A DNA stretch of 64,000 bases, taken from positions 5,953,001 through 6,017,000 of the forward strand of contig CM056559.1 of assembly GCA_029721515.1 (NCBI GenBank), in the 5' to 3' direction. Below are positions 20,395 to 33,100 of this stretch, piece by piece. How positions within the stretch are numbered: the first letter of the stretch is position 1; every line of letters starts with the position of its first letter. Both the position numbers and the translations under genes were made by a program. The DNA comes from Synanceia verrucosa (lineage: Eukaryota > Chordata > Actinopteri > Perciformes > Synanceiidae). The notes beneath the pieces are model-generated. The model did no database searches and had not been told where the DNA came from. It saw only the letters and a list, made by a program, of their open reading frames with translations.

Positions 20395-20537
20395 ATGCCC
20401 GGGTTTGATTACAAGTTTCTGGAGAAGCCAAAGAGACGCTTCCAGTGTCCGCTCTGCAGCAAGGCGATGCGGGAGCCGGTCCAGGTGTCCACCTGTGGAC
20501 ATCGGTTCTGTGACACCTGTCTGCAAGAATTCCTCAG
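20395..20537 (+). CDS. traf4: TRAF4 exon 1 (RING finger)
   Basis: Residues 1-48. MPGFDYKFLEKPKRR, then the RING ligands CPLC...STCGHRFCDTC. Donor CTCAG|GTACGT, phase 2. The ATG context is GCGATGC and the following residues match TRAF4 from the first codon, which fixes the start. Confidence 0.97.
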
Positions 20538-21063
20538 GTACGTTTGTGTTTGCGTGTCAGGGAGCAACCTCAGTGTGCAGGCGATACTGGAGACTACAGA
20601 TCAGCCTCCCCGTCCAGTTTCGGTCGAGCGGCAGTAAATAAAGGATGTGTAGGTGTGTCCTTGCTCACCTTCCCTCAGCAGGCTTCATATTAATTCAGTA
20701 TTTCATGTCTTTATGTCGGTGGGGCCTGGTGAACAGCGCCTCCCTTCTTGTGTTTAGCTCCAGGTGTGTTTCTCCTCCACACATATATGATGAATGCATT
20801 AATGAGCCACTGGTGGAAACATGGAAACATGACGGATGAGCAGCTCTCTCTCTGCTGTGCAGCAGTCATGCAGGTGTTTTTTGTTGTTGTTGCAGGACTG
20901 GTGGAGGATGTTGTCATTGTTCTGCTCAAAGGCTTTTGCCATGTGAAAACAAAGGGTTGCAATTGTGCAAAGTCAACTATTAAGTTTGTGATTTGATCAT
21001 TTGACATCTAAAGAGTGAAGTGATTTATGTTGATATGGTTTATGTTGTAGTGTACAGAGGACC

Positions 21064-21103
<40 letters not shown>

Positions 21104-24100
21104 CTCAGTCCAGGACTAGACGGATTCCTTCGTTGGTGTCGGTCAGGCCGCTGAAGGACCTTTCGCTCCAGGGTCAGCAGTCTGACAGAGCATTGAAGTC
21201 TGTGTTAAGACTTGTAGACAGAAAGTCTTTGTTTCATCTGTAGGCTGGCTGCACGAGTGTCCACAAACACCAACCATCGTAATAAGAGGAGGCCAGCGAT
21301 GTACGACTACCCTGCCTAATCATCAGCTCGCATCATGAACTTCTTCCTGAGCAGGCAGAGTTTATATATTGTGTTTTATATTGTGCAAACTGGGGATGCA
21401 ACTGATTATTTTCTGGATGGATTATCGGTTTGAAATGTTTTGTTCGATCCAAAGCTCACAGCTATTCTGTCCACATATTAAAACACTATAAAATAAAACT
21501 AGTGCAAACTAGACAGCTTAAGAGAGTAAATGTTTCAAATGACTTAACAAAAGCCTGGAATATGGTGTACGTATGTGGTGTACAGATGATTACAATTGAA
21601 ATTGCTGTCAATCAACCAAAAAATAATTGACTAATCGTTTAAGTAATTTGGTACAAAATGCTGAAAATGTTTAATACAGTTTGGGGTTGACTGTAAAATG
21701 AGTATCTTTGAGTTTTGGACTGTTGGTTGGACTAAATGAGACATTTAATGATATCTCTTTTGGCTATGATAAACTGTGTTGGACATTTTCTAAAATATTT
21801 TGAGACATTTTATAGACCAGAAGATCAGCCTAATCAAGAAAAGACAATGGAGGTCTGAAGATATGATTGTAGAAGTTTATGTTATTGACAAATGTTCACA
21901 CAGTTTCTATGGATTTATTGTTTCTGGTGCAGGTTGATAGTCTTTATTCATGTACAGAGTGACCATACTGATGGTTTTCATGAATACTGAGTCATATCTA
22001 GATGATACAGAAGATCAGCTCTTGTGTTGTAGATGAACATCAGTGTTGACATGTTGCCTGGATCATATCAGAGCTTCAGAGATGTTTGGAAAGACAAAGA
22101 GAAGAAGACAGAACAGAAACCAATAGATCCACTCGCTTTTGTTTGGGAAACTATGTGGAGAAATTACAAAGCTCTCAAATATAGTTAAATATAGCATCTT
22201 AATTGTTTAAGTCAGTGCTGCAGCTCATTAAATTCCTGGGTTTTGCTAGCTTGTTGTGTCTCTAGTAACAAAACAGCTCAATATGACTAGTCTGCGGTTT
22301 CATTTCAGTTGCACAGTTGGCCTCTCTGCAGTAACCAGCGCTAAAAAACATCTTGAAATGACTTCAGTTTTACTTGATGAAACTTGACGGCACCCTGAGG
22401 GGAAACTACTTTGTAAACAACACTCTCCATCAGGAAAGAGAATATCAAATTAAATCGGGAAATATCAACTGTTTTTGGGCTTCTTGTGTCAGGAAAACTG
22501 TCTGCTTGTTGACAGGATGTGAATGGATGTTCTCTGAGTACATGGACTGCTGTGTGGTGTTCCTTTAGTCATCGGGAAGCCTCCTCTTGCTTACTAGACA
22601 GCAGCAAATTGCATCTGGTTGAAAAGCAGATGAACAAAGAGAACGAGGGAGGAACAGCGTTCACTGCTGATCAGTGAGTTTGGCCCGACGCTTCGTCTGC
22701 CTCCGTCTTCGTCCTCTACTTTACTCTTTTAATACTCCCACAGGCTGACTGAATGTAACAAAAGTTTCCTGACTTATGAAAGTTTTCGTTGAGTAACTGT
22801 TTGGTCAGGATGTCAGTGCAGATGAGTCTTACTCTCCGATCTGCACAAAGATGCAACAGCTGGAGCAACATCTATGAGATCTGGGCACCTTTTTCGTTAG
22901 AAAAAATACCACTTTCTAATAAATCACCTTTCATACAGCAGCAGTACCTGCATCTAAAGGCTTTATTCATGCTCAATACATCAGCACACATTGTTATGAA
23001 TCTTTTGAGTTTCCAGGTTTTGAAAACTCCCTTTGACTTGTGAGCACTTACATCTGTTGATGTGATGTGTAATACTCTCAGTTAATGACTTATTAACCTT
23101 TTGTAACTGCAAAATTAATGATTAAAACTATTAAATTCATGAGATAATCAGTGTTTTTTTGTGTCTTGTCTTAGTTGTTGCTTTAAATAACAGACTCTGG
23201 TCTACTCCTCAGGTAGTGTGGAGCTTAAATACACATTTCCATTAACAGTAAATAATATTTCAGCAGCTCTTCCGCCTTCACCAGCTCTGACAAACAGAGA
23301 CAGAGCTGCTCTGTGGCCTCTTTAATTAACAAAGCGTGCCAGTTGAGGCCACATTCAGCTCTCTTGGCCGCAGAGTGCCGGCATCTATTTGTGAGGAGGG
23401 TTCAGGTTTATTGAGGCTGACAGACAGTAGCCAGCTAATGCTTCGCCTTTTGTGCAACTAGGTTGATCCTTTTCCTGTAATTATTGAAGGCTGTGTGTGT
23501 GTAGCATTCAGTCTGAGCTTGCCAGCCGACTCTGCCCACTTTCACCCCGACGTCTCCGGAGCTCGCTGCTCTGTTGCAACACGACACGAGGATGCTGCTG
23601 CATTTCTTCAGTGTTAATCATCCTTTCTCAACCATATCAGCAACACTTTTACTCTTCATGTCTAAGCAGTGCATTAACAAATATTTAATGTTGTTGTAAC
23701 ACACAATTATAACTTCTAGTTTGTATTATTGCTCCAGTGTTACTATATTGTCATTTATTATATGTCTATACACCAGCCTCCACCAATGCATGCTTCACAA
23801 GAGGAGTCTGTTGCTCATAAGTCATTAATAAAGTTTTAATGACTTTATTGCTAAAAAGCCATCAACGATATAAAACACATCTTTAGGAACACCTCAGTGT
23901 GGCTGCGAACAGATATAAGCACATTTTAAGTGTTTATTAATGTGTGCCATTCGTGCTTTTTATTTTGCATATATACACCGGACTACAGTTATGTTGGACA
24001 TTAATAAAGACTTCAATCTGCTGACAGCCACATTTCTTCTTGTTTGTCAGCGCTGAAGTGTTTCCCACCAAAAGGGTTAATCCTGGATTTTTACTACAAA

Positions 24101-27100
24101 GGTTGTCAAAATAAACGTCCCTGAGAGGCACTCGAGGAAACGCATGAATTGTTCTTAGTTTCCCATGTTATGTGTCAGCGCTGCTGCTGTGTGCCTCCTC
24201 TGTGTCCACAGGCGTGTTAGCATGTGATGCTAATGGTCTGTGTTTCCGCCTGGGAGGAATGTTTAAATGCTTCACAGTCCTGGAGGCTGACCCAGCTCTG
24301 AGGGAAGAGTCATGGGGTGGAAAGCAGCCCAGCCCTGCAGCTTTAACTCTCGCTGCAATCAAATGAGTCACATGCTTCAACAATCAAGTATGTGCTGACT
24401 GGGGCAGGCCTTTGTTTTAGCAACACTGCCTCTTAACACAGGACAGTCAACACTTGAAGGTAGTTTCCGTCACTGTGTAGAGGACTAAGTCGCCCTCACA
24501 CATGCCAGGCCTCGTGGCTCGTCAGTCTTAGGTCTAATGCCGTGTGATGCGACAGCGGTGTCTCTGCTGGGATGATGCAGCGCCGTGCCGCGGCCTTGCC
24601 AGGGGTGTAATTGGTTTGTTTCAGCTCAGGAGCTTTTCCCTCCACGCAGTCGTGTAACTGCTGACTTACCAGAGGAAGGAACTCCAAAGTGGACTAATAT
24701 GAGAATTTATTTTTCACTCCTGGATTATTCACCGTCCAAAAGCCAGGGGGTATTAGTTTTGTTTGGGAGTGAGTCCTGTGATTCATTTTTACTTTGACTC
24801 ATCCACGGTTTCTTCTCTCCTCACTGATGTAGGTGATACTCGCTCTCCCACGCTTTTATAGTCTGACTGCCCTGATGCACAATCACTGACACTATCAGAC
24901 TCTTTTACTCTTCTTCCAGCAGCAGTTTTATTTGAGTGTGTGATCAGAGTTTAGTGGGAAAAAATCAATACTACTTCATGGTGACTGACCTCTTATGAAG
25001 GGTTTATTAAGTCTAACTAATGGCTTTATTAGTACTTCATGAATCAGGGCTGCAGCTAAAGATTATTTTCACTGTCTGCAGATCTGTTGGCTGATAAATC
25101 AGCTGTTTAATTTTGTTGCTGATAAGTTATAAATGTTGGTAATCCATTAATAAATACTTGTTCTACTGAGTCATAAAGTCTGCAGTTGCACTTGTTAAGA
25201 AGTTGTTAGTGTTAGATGAGTGGATTGACACTGCTCTCATTTTCATTTGTACACTAAATATGCAGCTTAGCTTAGCATAAAGACTGGAAACAGGGGGAAC
25301 AGTTCGCCTCACTCTGCTTACCAGCAACTAATGCTCATTAATTAATGACAGATCTAGTTTGTTTGATTTGTGCACAAAACAAAGTGTAAAAAAGAATAAT
25401 CCTCATAAAAGCACAACTCTTACTGTAAGAGCAACTCCTCAAAATTTACAGAGCTATAAAGACACGTGTCTCGCTGGAGGATATATAACCTCTTTCACAA
25501 CCTGGCAACCCAGAAGTTATTAAGACTAATATCTGATCAATAAAAGTTTAGACAGTGATTTATTAACCATTAAAACACTTTACACAGACTTGATTTGTTG
25601 GATCTAAAAGGCGCTTGGCTCCTTCAACATGTGGTAGTCTCTCCTTTAAACACATGATGAATCAACTGCTGTCCATTGTGCGTGCAGCCGTGCAGAGGCA
25701 TGTACAGAGAGGCGTTTTTAAAGGGCTAAATGGAGCCGTCTTGCATTGGTGCCCACTGTTGTGTGTAAGTCTGTCACTTGAGGCAGCTGGGGCTTTGTGT
25801 CTCAGTGGGTATCTGTATCTGAATGGGAGCAATGCCATGGATGGCTGATGAATGACCGTGTGTTCATTACCGTCCCTGGTCCCCCGGTCCCATCACAGAG
25901 ACATTCACAGTCCCCTGCAGGTGTCTGCAGGATGCACAGGCATCCTGGGTCCAGATCCGGAGAGTTCGGGGGGTTTTGGCGCAGACTCTGTCGTCCCATC
26001 CTGTCTCTAACGACAACAGTGGTCAGTGAGCCGCACACAGAGAGATGTTGTGTTTGGCCTCCAGCTCTGCCCTTTGGGCCCTGTGAAGGCCTCTTAGAGC
26101 TGTGTGCCGAGGCTGCTGTCAGCTGATCTACTCGGAGTGACAGAGCTGGAAACAGCCCAGTGAATTTAAACACATCAATGCATAGATGGAGGCGCTCCAC
26201 TCACTGGGAGCAGAGACTCAGTTTGTAGAGAAGAACAGTCAGTACTCTGCTTAAATGTGCCTTCACCTCCACCATGCATCGTACCTGCAAAGTCAAGATA
26301 AACACCAGCTCCTGTGAAGTTGTGCCGCCCACTCGTTTCTCTTAATGTAGCGACTGGATGTTCCTGAACTTAACACGTCATGGACTTTGAAACTAATGAT
26401 TATATGAGAAGTCACTGATCTTTAAAGTTTAACATGGACGTTTACTTCCTGCTGCTTCAAACACACTGAATTAGAAATAGAGGCGCGTTCACGATGAGCC
26501 TGTATGAAAGGGTTTCATGCAAAATATGGAGTTTAGTTCAGTTTAAGAGCTACAGCGAGCAGTTATTTTCATTATTAATCATTCATTACTATATCTTCTT
26601 AATCAATATTTACCCCAAAGAAGAATACAATAATGTAGAGCAGCAGCAAATCAGCACATTTGAGATACTGTAAATGACAACCAAAACAAATGATCGGCGA
26701 TCTAAATAGTTTTGTTTCAGCCCCAGTATAAACCACGCTGCATGTTAAAGTCGCTGCACTGGAGCTGCATGTGAAAGCCTGAGAACGAAATCCAAACAAA
26801 CGACAGGAAATGACCCTAAATCACAGTATTTTATGGCTGTAAGGAAATAGATGTTGACATGTTTAGAAAGGCTAGCATGGAGAAATGAGCTCAAACTGCT
26901 TTAAAATGAGTGAACTCTTTGTGTAAACACCAAACGAGGTAGATTATTACAGTAATTATGTTTTTCCGACTAACGCCATGATAAATGACATGTGAGCCCA
27001 TGTGACGTTTGTTTACACGCTCTGATTGGCCTGTAAACTTTCCCACCAGGGTTTAAACTTAAGAAAACAAGCGGCAGAGGAAACTTATTCGACTTAATAC

Positions 27101-30100
27101 TCTGACTGTAGTCAGCTGAAGTGTGTCCACACAGACAGAGAGATGTTAGCCGGCCTGTTTCAGGATAAGGTAATGTGCAGCGAGTCCCCAGGGAGGAAGC
27201 TGAGAGGCTTTAGAGATGCAGCTGTGACGATGACATGGCTGAGATAAAGTGCTCTGACCAGTTCACACAGCTGCACAGCTCCAGAAACGATGTTATTGTC
27301 AGAATCGTATTGTGACAGCTGTTTGAATGTAAAGAAATGAGAGCGAGAGGCTCTTAGAGCCTCTCAGGTGGATTTTCTCATCGAAATGTTTTGGCCTCTT
27401 GTTGTGACAGAGCGGCTCTCCATGCACCACTTTCATTTCACACGAGCAGATTTATATGAATTGCAAGCAAAAGAGTGCAGCCAGCTTCGGACAGGAATAT
27501 ATCCTAAACGCTCAGAGCCTCTTGTCGGCTTCTACATGAGCCGTGACGGTTTATCCAAAACAAGTGACCACACATCACGTCTTCCCCCCACCGTGTGGTC
27601 CAGAACGATGTGACAGTTTAGACGAAAGGCAATTTGTGGTTTGGAGAAAGTCTTAAAGTCGTGACTCAACCTCCACACACCTGAATCACCAGCAGGGAAC
27701 AACCTCAAATTACCACGATTACTAGTTTGACTGTGTGTTAGGTGGTTGATGTGGAGCGGATCAGTTTGTGAATGAAATATTGTAGCTTTGGGCTTTTAAT
27801 GTTTTTGTTCTTTTTTAAATAGTGGAGTTCAGCTAAGAACATCTATATTTGGAAGCAGTTTAAACTGAAGATTTGAGGCAGTTCACTCAAAGGAAATTAA
27901 TGTTTTGATACAACTCTGGTATTATTGTTGCAGCTTCAGCTATCATTCTTACTGGCGAGACATGGCAAGAGATTAGAAAGACTGTTAAAGCACTTTATTT
28001 AGAGAGAAAACTAAAACTGAGAACAATATTCAGTTAATGGGTTGAAGGTGTACAAGAAGAGAGGAGTCATTAAGTTATTAAGCAAAATGACTATAGATTT
28101 AGCTCTTTAGCTGTGATTAGCCTTTAGAAGTTACCTCTCATACCAGTCACATTTTTGTCGACTAAACTGAGTGGACTGACTTGAGAAAAGGTCAATTTTT
28201 ATTGCTTCTCATTTCTTCTATTCAAAAGCCACATTGGCCTAGCCTGGCTATCGCGACTAGAAAGCTCTGCGAGCGTAGTCTGGCCAAGCTGCCTTGTAAA
28301 CCGATTTCTCAGAAGACGGGCTTAACCCGCATCTATCAAATGCCTCTGTGTGCTACTGGACAAAGCCTCAACCAGTCAGACCACTCTTTCCTCTGACGTA
28401 TGCGTAGCGACGAAAACCGCTTGAGCCAAAGAACTAGTGCGTCATTGCCTTAAACACGCCTCAATCAAGCCGTTGGAAATGCTAGATTTTCATTGGTCCC
28501 CATTTCTAGGTGAATCTGAACGCTTGGCCAGACTGACTTGGTCGCGAAATTTTGTGAAGCGTCGCAGGACGTATGGACGGGCCCAGGCTAACATTGACCC
28601 TGTTTGAGTCATCAACTGACTGACTCCTCAAATGCTGTCTTACAAAACAAGCAGTTTCAAGACAGTTTGTGTCATAATTAAATTATTTACTCTTCCAAAG
28701 CTGAACTATCCAGCTGATTTTTTTGTTTTTGTCTTTGACCTGGATGCTTGTGTTTCTTGTGTTAGCCGCTGTGACTCCAGCGAAACTGTATCGAAAAATA
28801 CAGTGATATTATTACCAAAGATGTGGTAAACTAGAATGATGCTCTGGATCAGTAGCAATATGACAGTAAATGAGCAGCAGTATGAATGCAGCCGCCCATA
28901 AGAGCCAGTCACAAACATGCCTCAACTTGCCCTCCTCTATATGAGCTCCTTTAAAATGAACGTCCCGGCGTTTTGGGGCCAAACAAAGACAGAAAACATT
29001 CCAGCTATGCAGCGAAGCACCTTGCTCCTCACACAGAGAGCATGCTGGGACCGGGCCGCCAAACCTCGCCCTGCTGCTGCTGGACGGCAGCCAGTTGGCC
29101 CAGATCTGGAAGCATGGCTAGTGCTCACACGTGCCCGGGTATGCATGCTATGTGAAAGGGCTTAGATAAAGGTATGTTTATCATAACACGTCCATGCTCT
29201 CTGCCTGTTCCCACTAAAGCTGTGAGCCCCTGTGAGAGGGTTTGTAGTCACAGTGTTTAACTGCAGGTATTTGAAGGTATGGGGCATATTCTTTTTTTAA
29301 AGTTTAAAACCTTTTTAGTGCTCAATCTGGCTTCATCTGCTCTGCTCCCTATCGTATTGTACCCCCCTCCACCTATAATCAGTTTGTGCACAGGTCACTG
29401 GACCAGCCAGCCATTCGAGAGCGTGAATGTTCACACATGTTCAAACTCCCACGGAAATTATTCCAGCAGGACGCTTTCTCTTGATTCATGTCAAACCTTT
29501 GCACATGATGACGAGTCAGGAACCATGAACTGAAAAATGAATTCTATCGCCTGTTTAAATCTATTTTTTAAAGGGGATATACTTAAACATTTCAACTTCT
29601 GAGTTCATCTGTTCATCTTTTTGGTTTGAAAACAAGCTATATTTTAAGACAATCAGGTTTCTGACATTCTGTAGATCTAATTAATTAATTGGTTAATTGA
29701 GAAAATAACTGCTTGATTCAATTAAGTTTAATTATCGCCCCCACTTACTGTATGTAGAGAACTAAGTCAGGAAATGACTGATGCGGCAAGTTCTTTGTTC
29801 ATTTCTCTTGAATTTGTGTCAAACTGATGATTGTATTGGAAATAATGTTTTAATGTTATTACTCATAGAGGAAGCTTAAACACTGATAGGGAACAAGTTC
29901 GCCAAGTAGCTTAGCAACTTTTGGACTTTTTATTTTGGTGCAGCGTTCATCATGAATACACTGATCACATGGTGATGGTTTTAGTTGTGTTGGGGAACTG
30001 TCCTTGCTGTCAGGCTGCTGTGGTTGCTGAGCTGACAGGCCGGCATGTGAGGAATCTGAGCCGGAGGTCTGAAAGGAGAGCAGCTGGGAGCGGAGCAGGG

Positions 30101-33100
30101 AGCGATGGGAAGTGGGCGCCTGGCCGCCGAGGCACCTGTCCTCAGTGAAAGGCTCCTCTGTGGAGCTGAACAGGTGTCGGCAGAGCAGTTAAGCCCTTCA
30201 CTTGAGGCGAACACGCTCTGAATTATAGTCATTTATCCACAGGGGCTCGTCAGTGTTAAGGTCATTGCCTAGTTGCCCTTCAGCCTTTCTGCTTCCTTCC
30301 TGCCAAGACTCTTCAGCCTTCCTCTCATCAGCTGGGCTGTTTACTGAGGTGGTCCTTTAACCAAACAGTTCAATGAATCTGACAAGTACACTGACTCCCT
30401 TGTGTTGCATCTTGCAGCTCGTTCTCACATATGTCAACATGTTAATGCTCTGAACCCTCCTCTTCCTCCCTCTGCACAAGCCAAATATTGATCCCATGAA
30501 AGGGAGGAAGGCAGGAAGCTGCTCCGTCAGGTGCACGTCCAGATGGATCACTCAGTCAACTCGTTCAGGGTGGAGGGGCGCTCGTTATCTGGACTTTTTC
30601 AGCTCAACAACTATGGAAATGACACGGGATGGGCTCACTTTGGTGGTAGATTAACAAATGGGACACCTCACTTGGCAACTACTCATCGTTTTATTGAAAT
30701 CACTTTGTCTGCTATTGACTTTCTTGATGAACCAGTTCGTTGTTTGGTCAATAAAATGTCAAAAAAATAAGTTTTTTTTGCCCCAATCCTAAAGTAAGCT
30801 TCCTACTATTACAAACAACAGAAGAAAAACAAAAATATTCTCAATGGAGGAGCTGAGACTCATAAATATTAATTATTAATGATTAATTGTTCAACGATCA
30901 ATACAAAACATTTGGTAGATTGCAGCTCTTCAAGAACATCTCTGCTTATTTAAGGAACTTGTAGACTGTAACTGTAAGGAAATAAACAACTGGCTGGTTC
31001 TCACACTGCAGATAAAGCATCACATATATCCAACCAAAGATAATAAAAAAAATCATATTGTTTATATTATTATTGATTTTTCTCATCTGAGGAATGGGTG
31101 ACATCTTTTTTTTTTTTGCTAATTTGTCTTTTTGTTTTATGCACTGATTGAAAAATCTTTATTTATCTCATAGTTGCTCCCAGGAACAGGGGCAGGTTGA
31201 AGAATTCATGCTAGATGAACAATGCAGCTGAGGCGTTTTTTGAAACAAAGGAGGCGATTTGACGTCAGCACCTCGCCTTGCTGAACAAAGAAATTGCATC
31301 CACAAAGCAGAGGAGTGGACGACCGCAGGAGGCGCAGCTCTGAGCTGGCTCTTGGTCAGTTAGAGGAGGTACTGTACAGGCTTTCTGCATCGCTTTAATC
31401 CACGTGCACTCTTCACAGATTCAGACTGATAAGGGAAACCTGGAGCCATGGCATGGCTGAGGCTACAGCAGCTGATAACAGCAGCAGCGACTGACTCTTT
31501 ATGTTTTGTGAATTAGAGCATTTTGTCTGTGTGTGCTCGCTGTCTGCCAACTGCTCCCTCACCTTCCCTCCCAGTTACCATGGACACAAAAGCACAGGAC
31601 CTAAAATTGTCACTGCACTGATGTGCGCACCTCACAGACTCAAATCAGCTAACTGACAAATCAGGGAAAGGAGGTTTTTTTTCCAGTTCAATGGGAATGC
31701 AAATGAGACCAAAGCAGAAATCTTCGTTTTATATATGACGCTGTTTTCCTTTGGGATATCTGAGAGTAAACGAGGTGTCAATTTGTTTGAAGGTGAGTCG
31801 CAGCATCGAGGAAGAAAGATGAGGCTGAGAGGGGAAAAGTTTTTTTCTGCCTGAGAGGAAGACGAGTGATTCACTCAGCATCAGACTCATGGCTGTGCTT
31901 CCTGCGCTCGGCAGTGATAACGGTGAATCACAGCGAGGCAGGTCACAGGCTTTGACAAGGGGAAATCCACATCATTATCCCATCTCCATTCTGCCTTCAG
32001 TTCACCATGACCCAGCACAGTTCAAGTGATGCAAAAAACTAATGCTTACATCGTTTTCACATCTTATAAAACAATAAATGACTCATTTTCTGTTTTTAAC
32101 GATCCCGTAGGATCGGAGTCCTCCACCTCTAGCTCATTAATTAGTGTGTCACAGAGGGCATTGCACTTTTTTTCTTCTCCTTCTTGTGGGAGCGGTCTAA
32201 AATAACTCAAACAGTAAAGCTGATAATGGTTTACCCACACCTGCTGTCTCACGCACACATAGCAGGTCAGCTGGAGGTGTGTTTGTGTGGACTGGAGTAC
32301 TTATCTATGAAGGACAGGACAGACTAGAGTGCTGGTTAATGACGGCAGAGCTGATCTCTCCGGTGAGACCTGCAGCTTGATAGCTGACTTTGTGTTCAAA
32401 CCACCAAAACAAAGCTGCTAACAAACAATGGTGGACAGTCACATACAGAGCAGCAAGTCAAGTTTCCAAGTTTGGCACATCAAGATAAACAGCTGTTGGT
32501 GCTAATTTTCCAGTCAGGTGCCATTAAACCACTGCAGAGAAGAGGGCGACATCTTTTGTTCATTCAGTGGACGAGTCTTCACGTTTCCATTGCACTTTGC
32601 ATTTATTGATTCACTAACTTTAAATAAAAACTCAGATTGAAAATGTGCGCGAAAACAGGTGGATTGCACGTAATGAAACACAATTACAGGGTGTAACAGG
32701 ATCATTTAATCAACATTTTGAGTATCTACGAAGCAAATTGCAGACGTGATCACATATTTTTGAGTTTCATGTCCTTTACCGTTGTTCGGGGTGAACAGGT
32801 GCAGGTTAACTAAACGTTCTGTTGCCTATAAGATGTTACTGGTTGGAGGAATTATCTGCGCTGCCCACCTGCTGCTGTTGGTTGCAGAGGAGACGGCGCA
32901 GAAATTAGATAATCTGCCTCCCTGGACCTGATGTAAGTTATTGTGACCTGTTGTTGCAGATATTGTGTTGTTCTCCCTCTGACTGTCACTCAGCAATGAA
33001 AGAATAAATTTTAATCGAAGGGCGATGAGGGCATTGTTTCTCTCTCTAGAAGCATGCAGTAGATCTGCATGCATTAAAAACAACTGTCGTCTTTGTTGTC

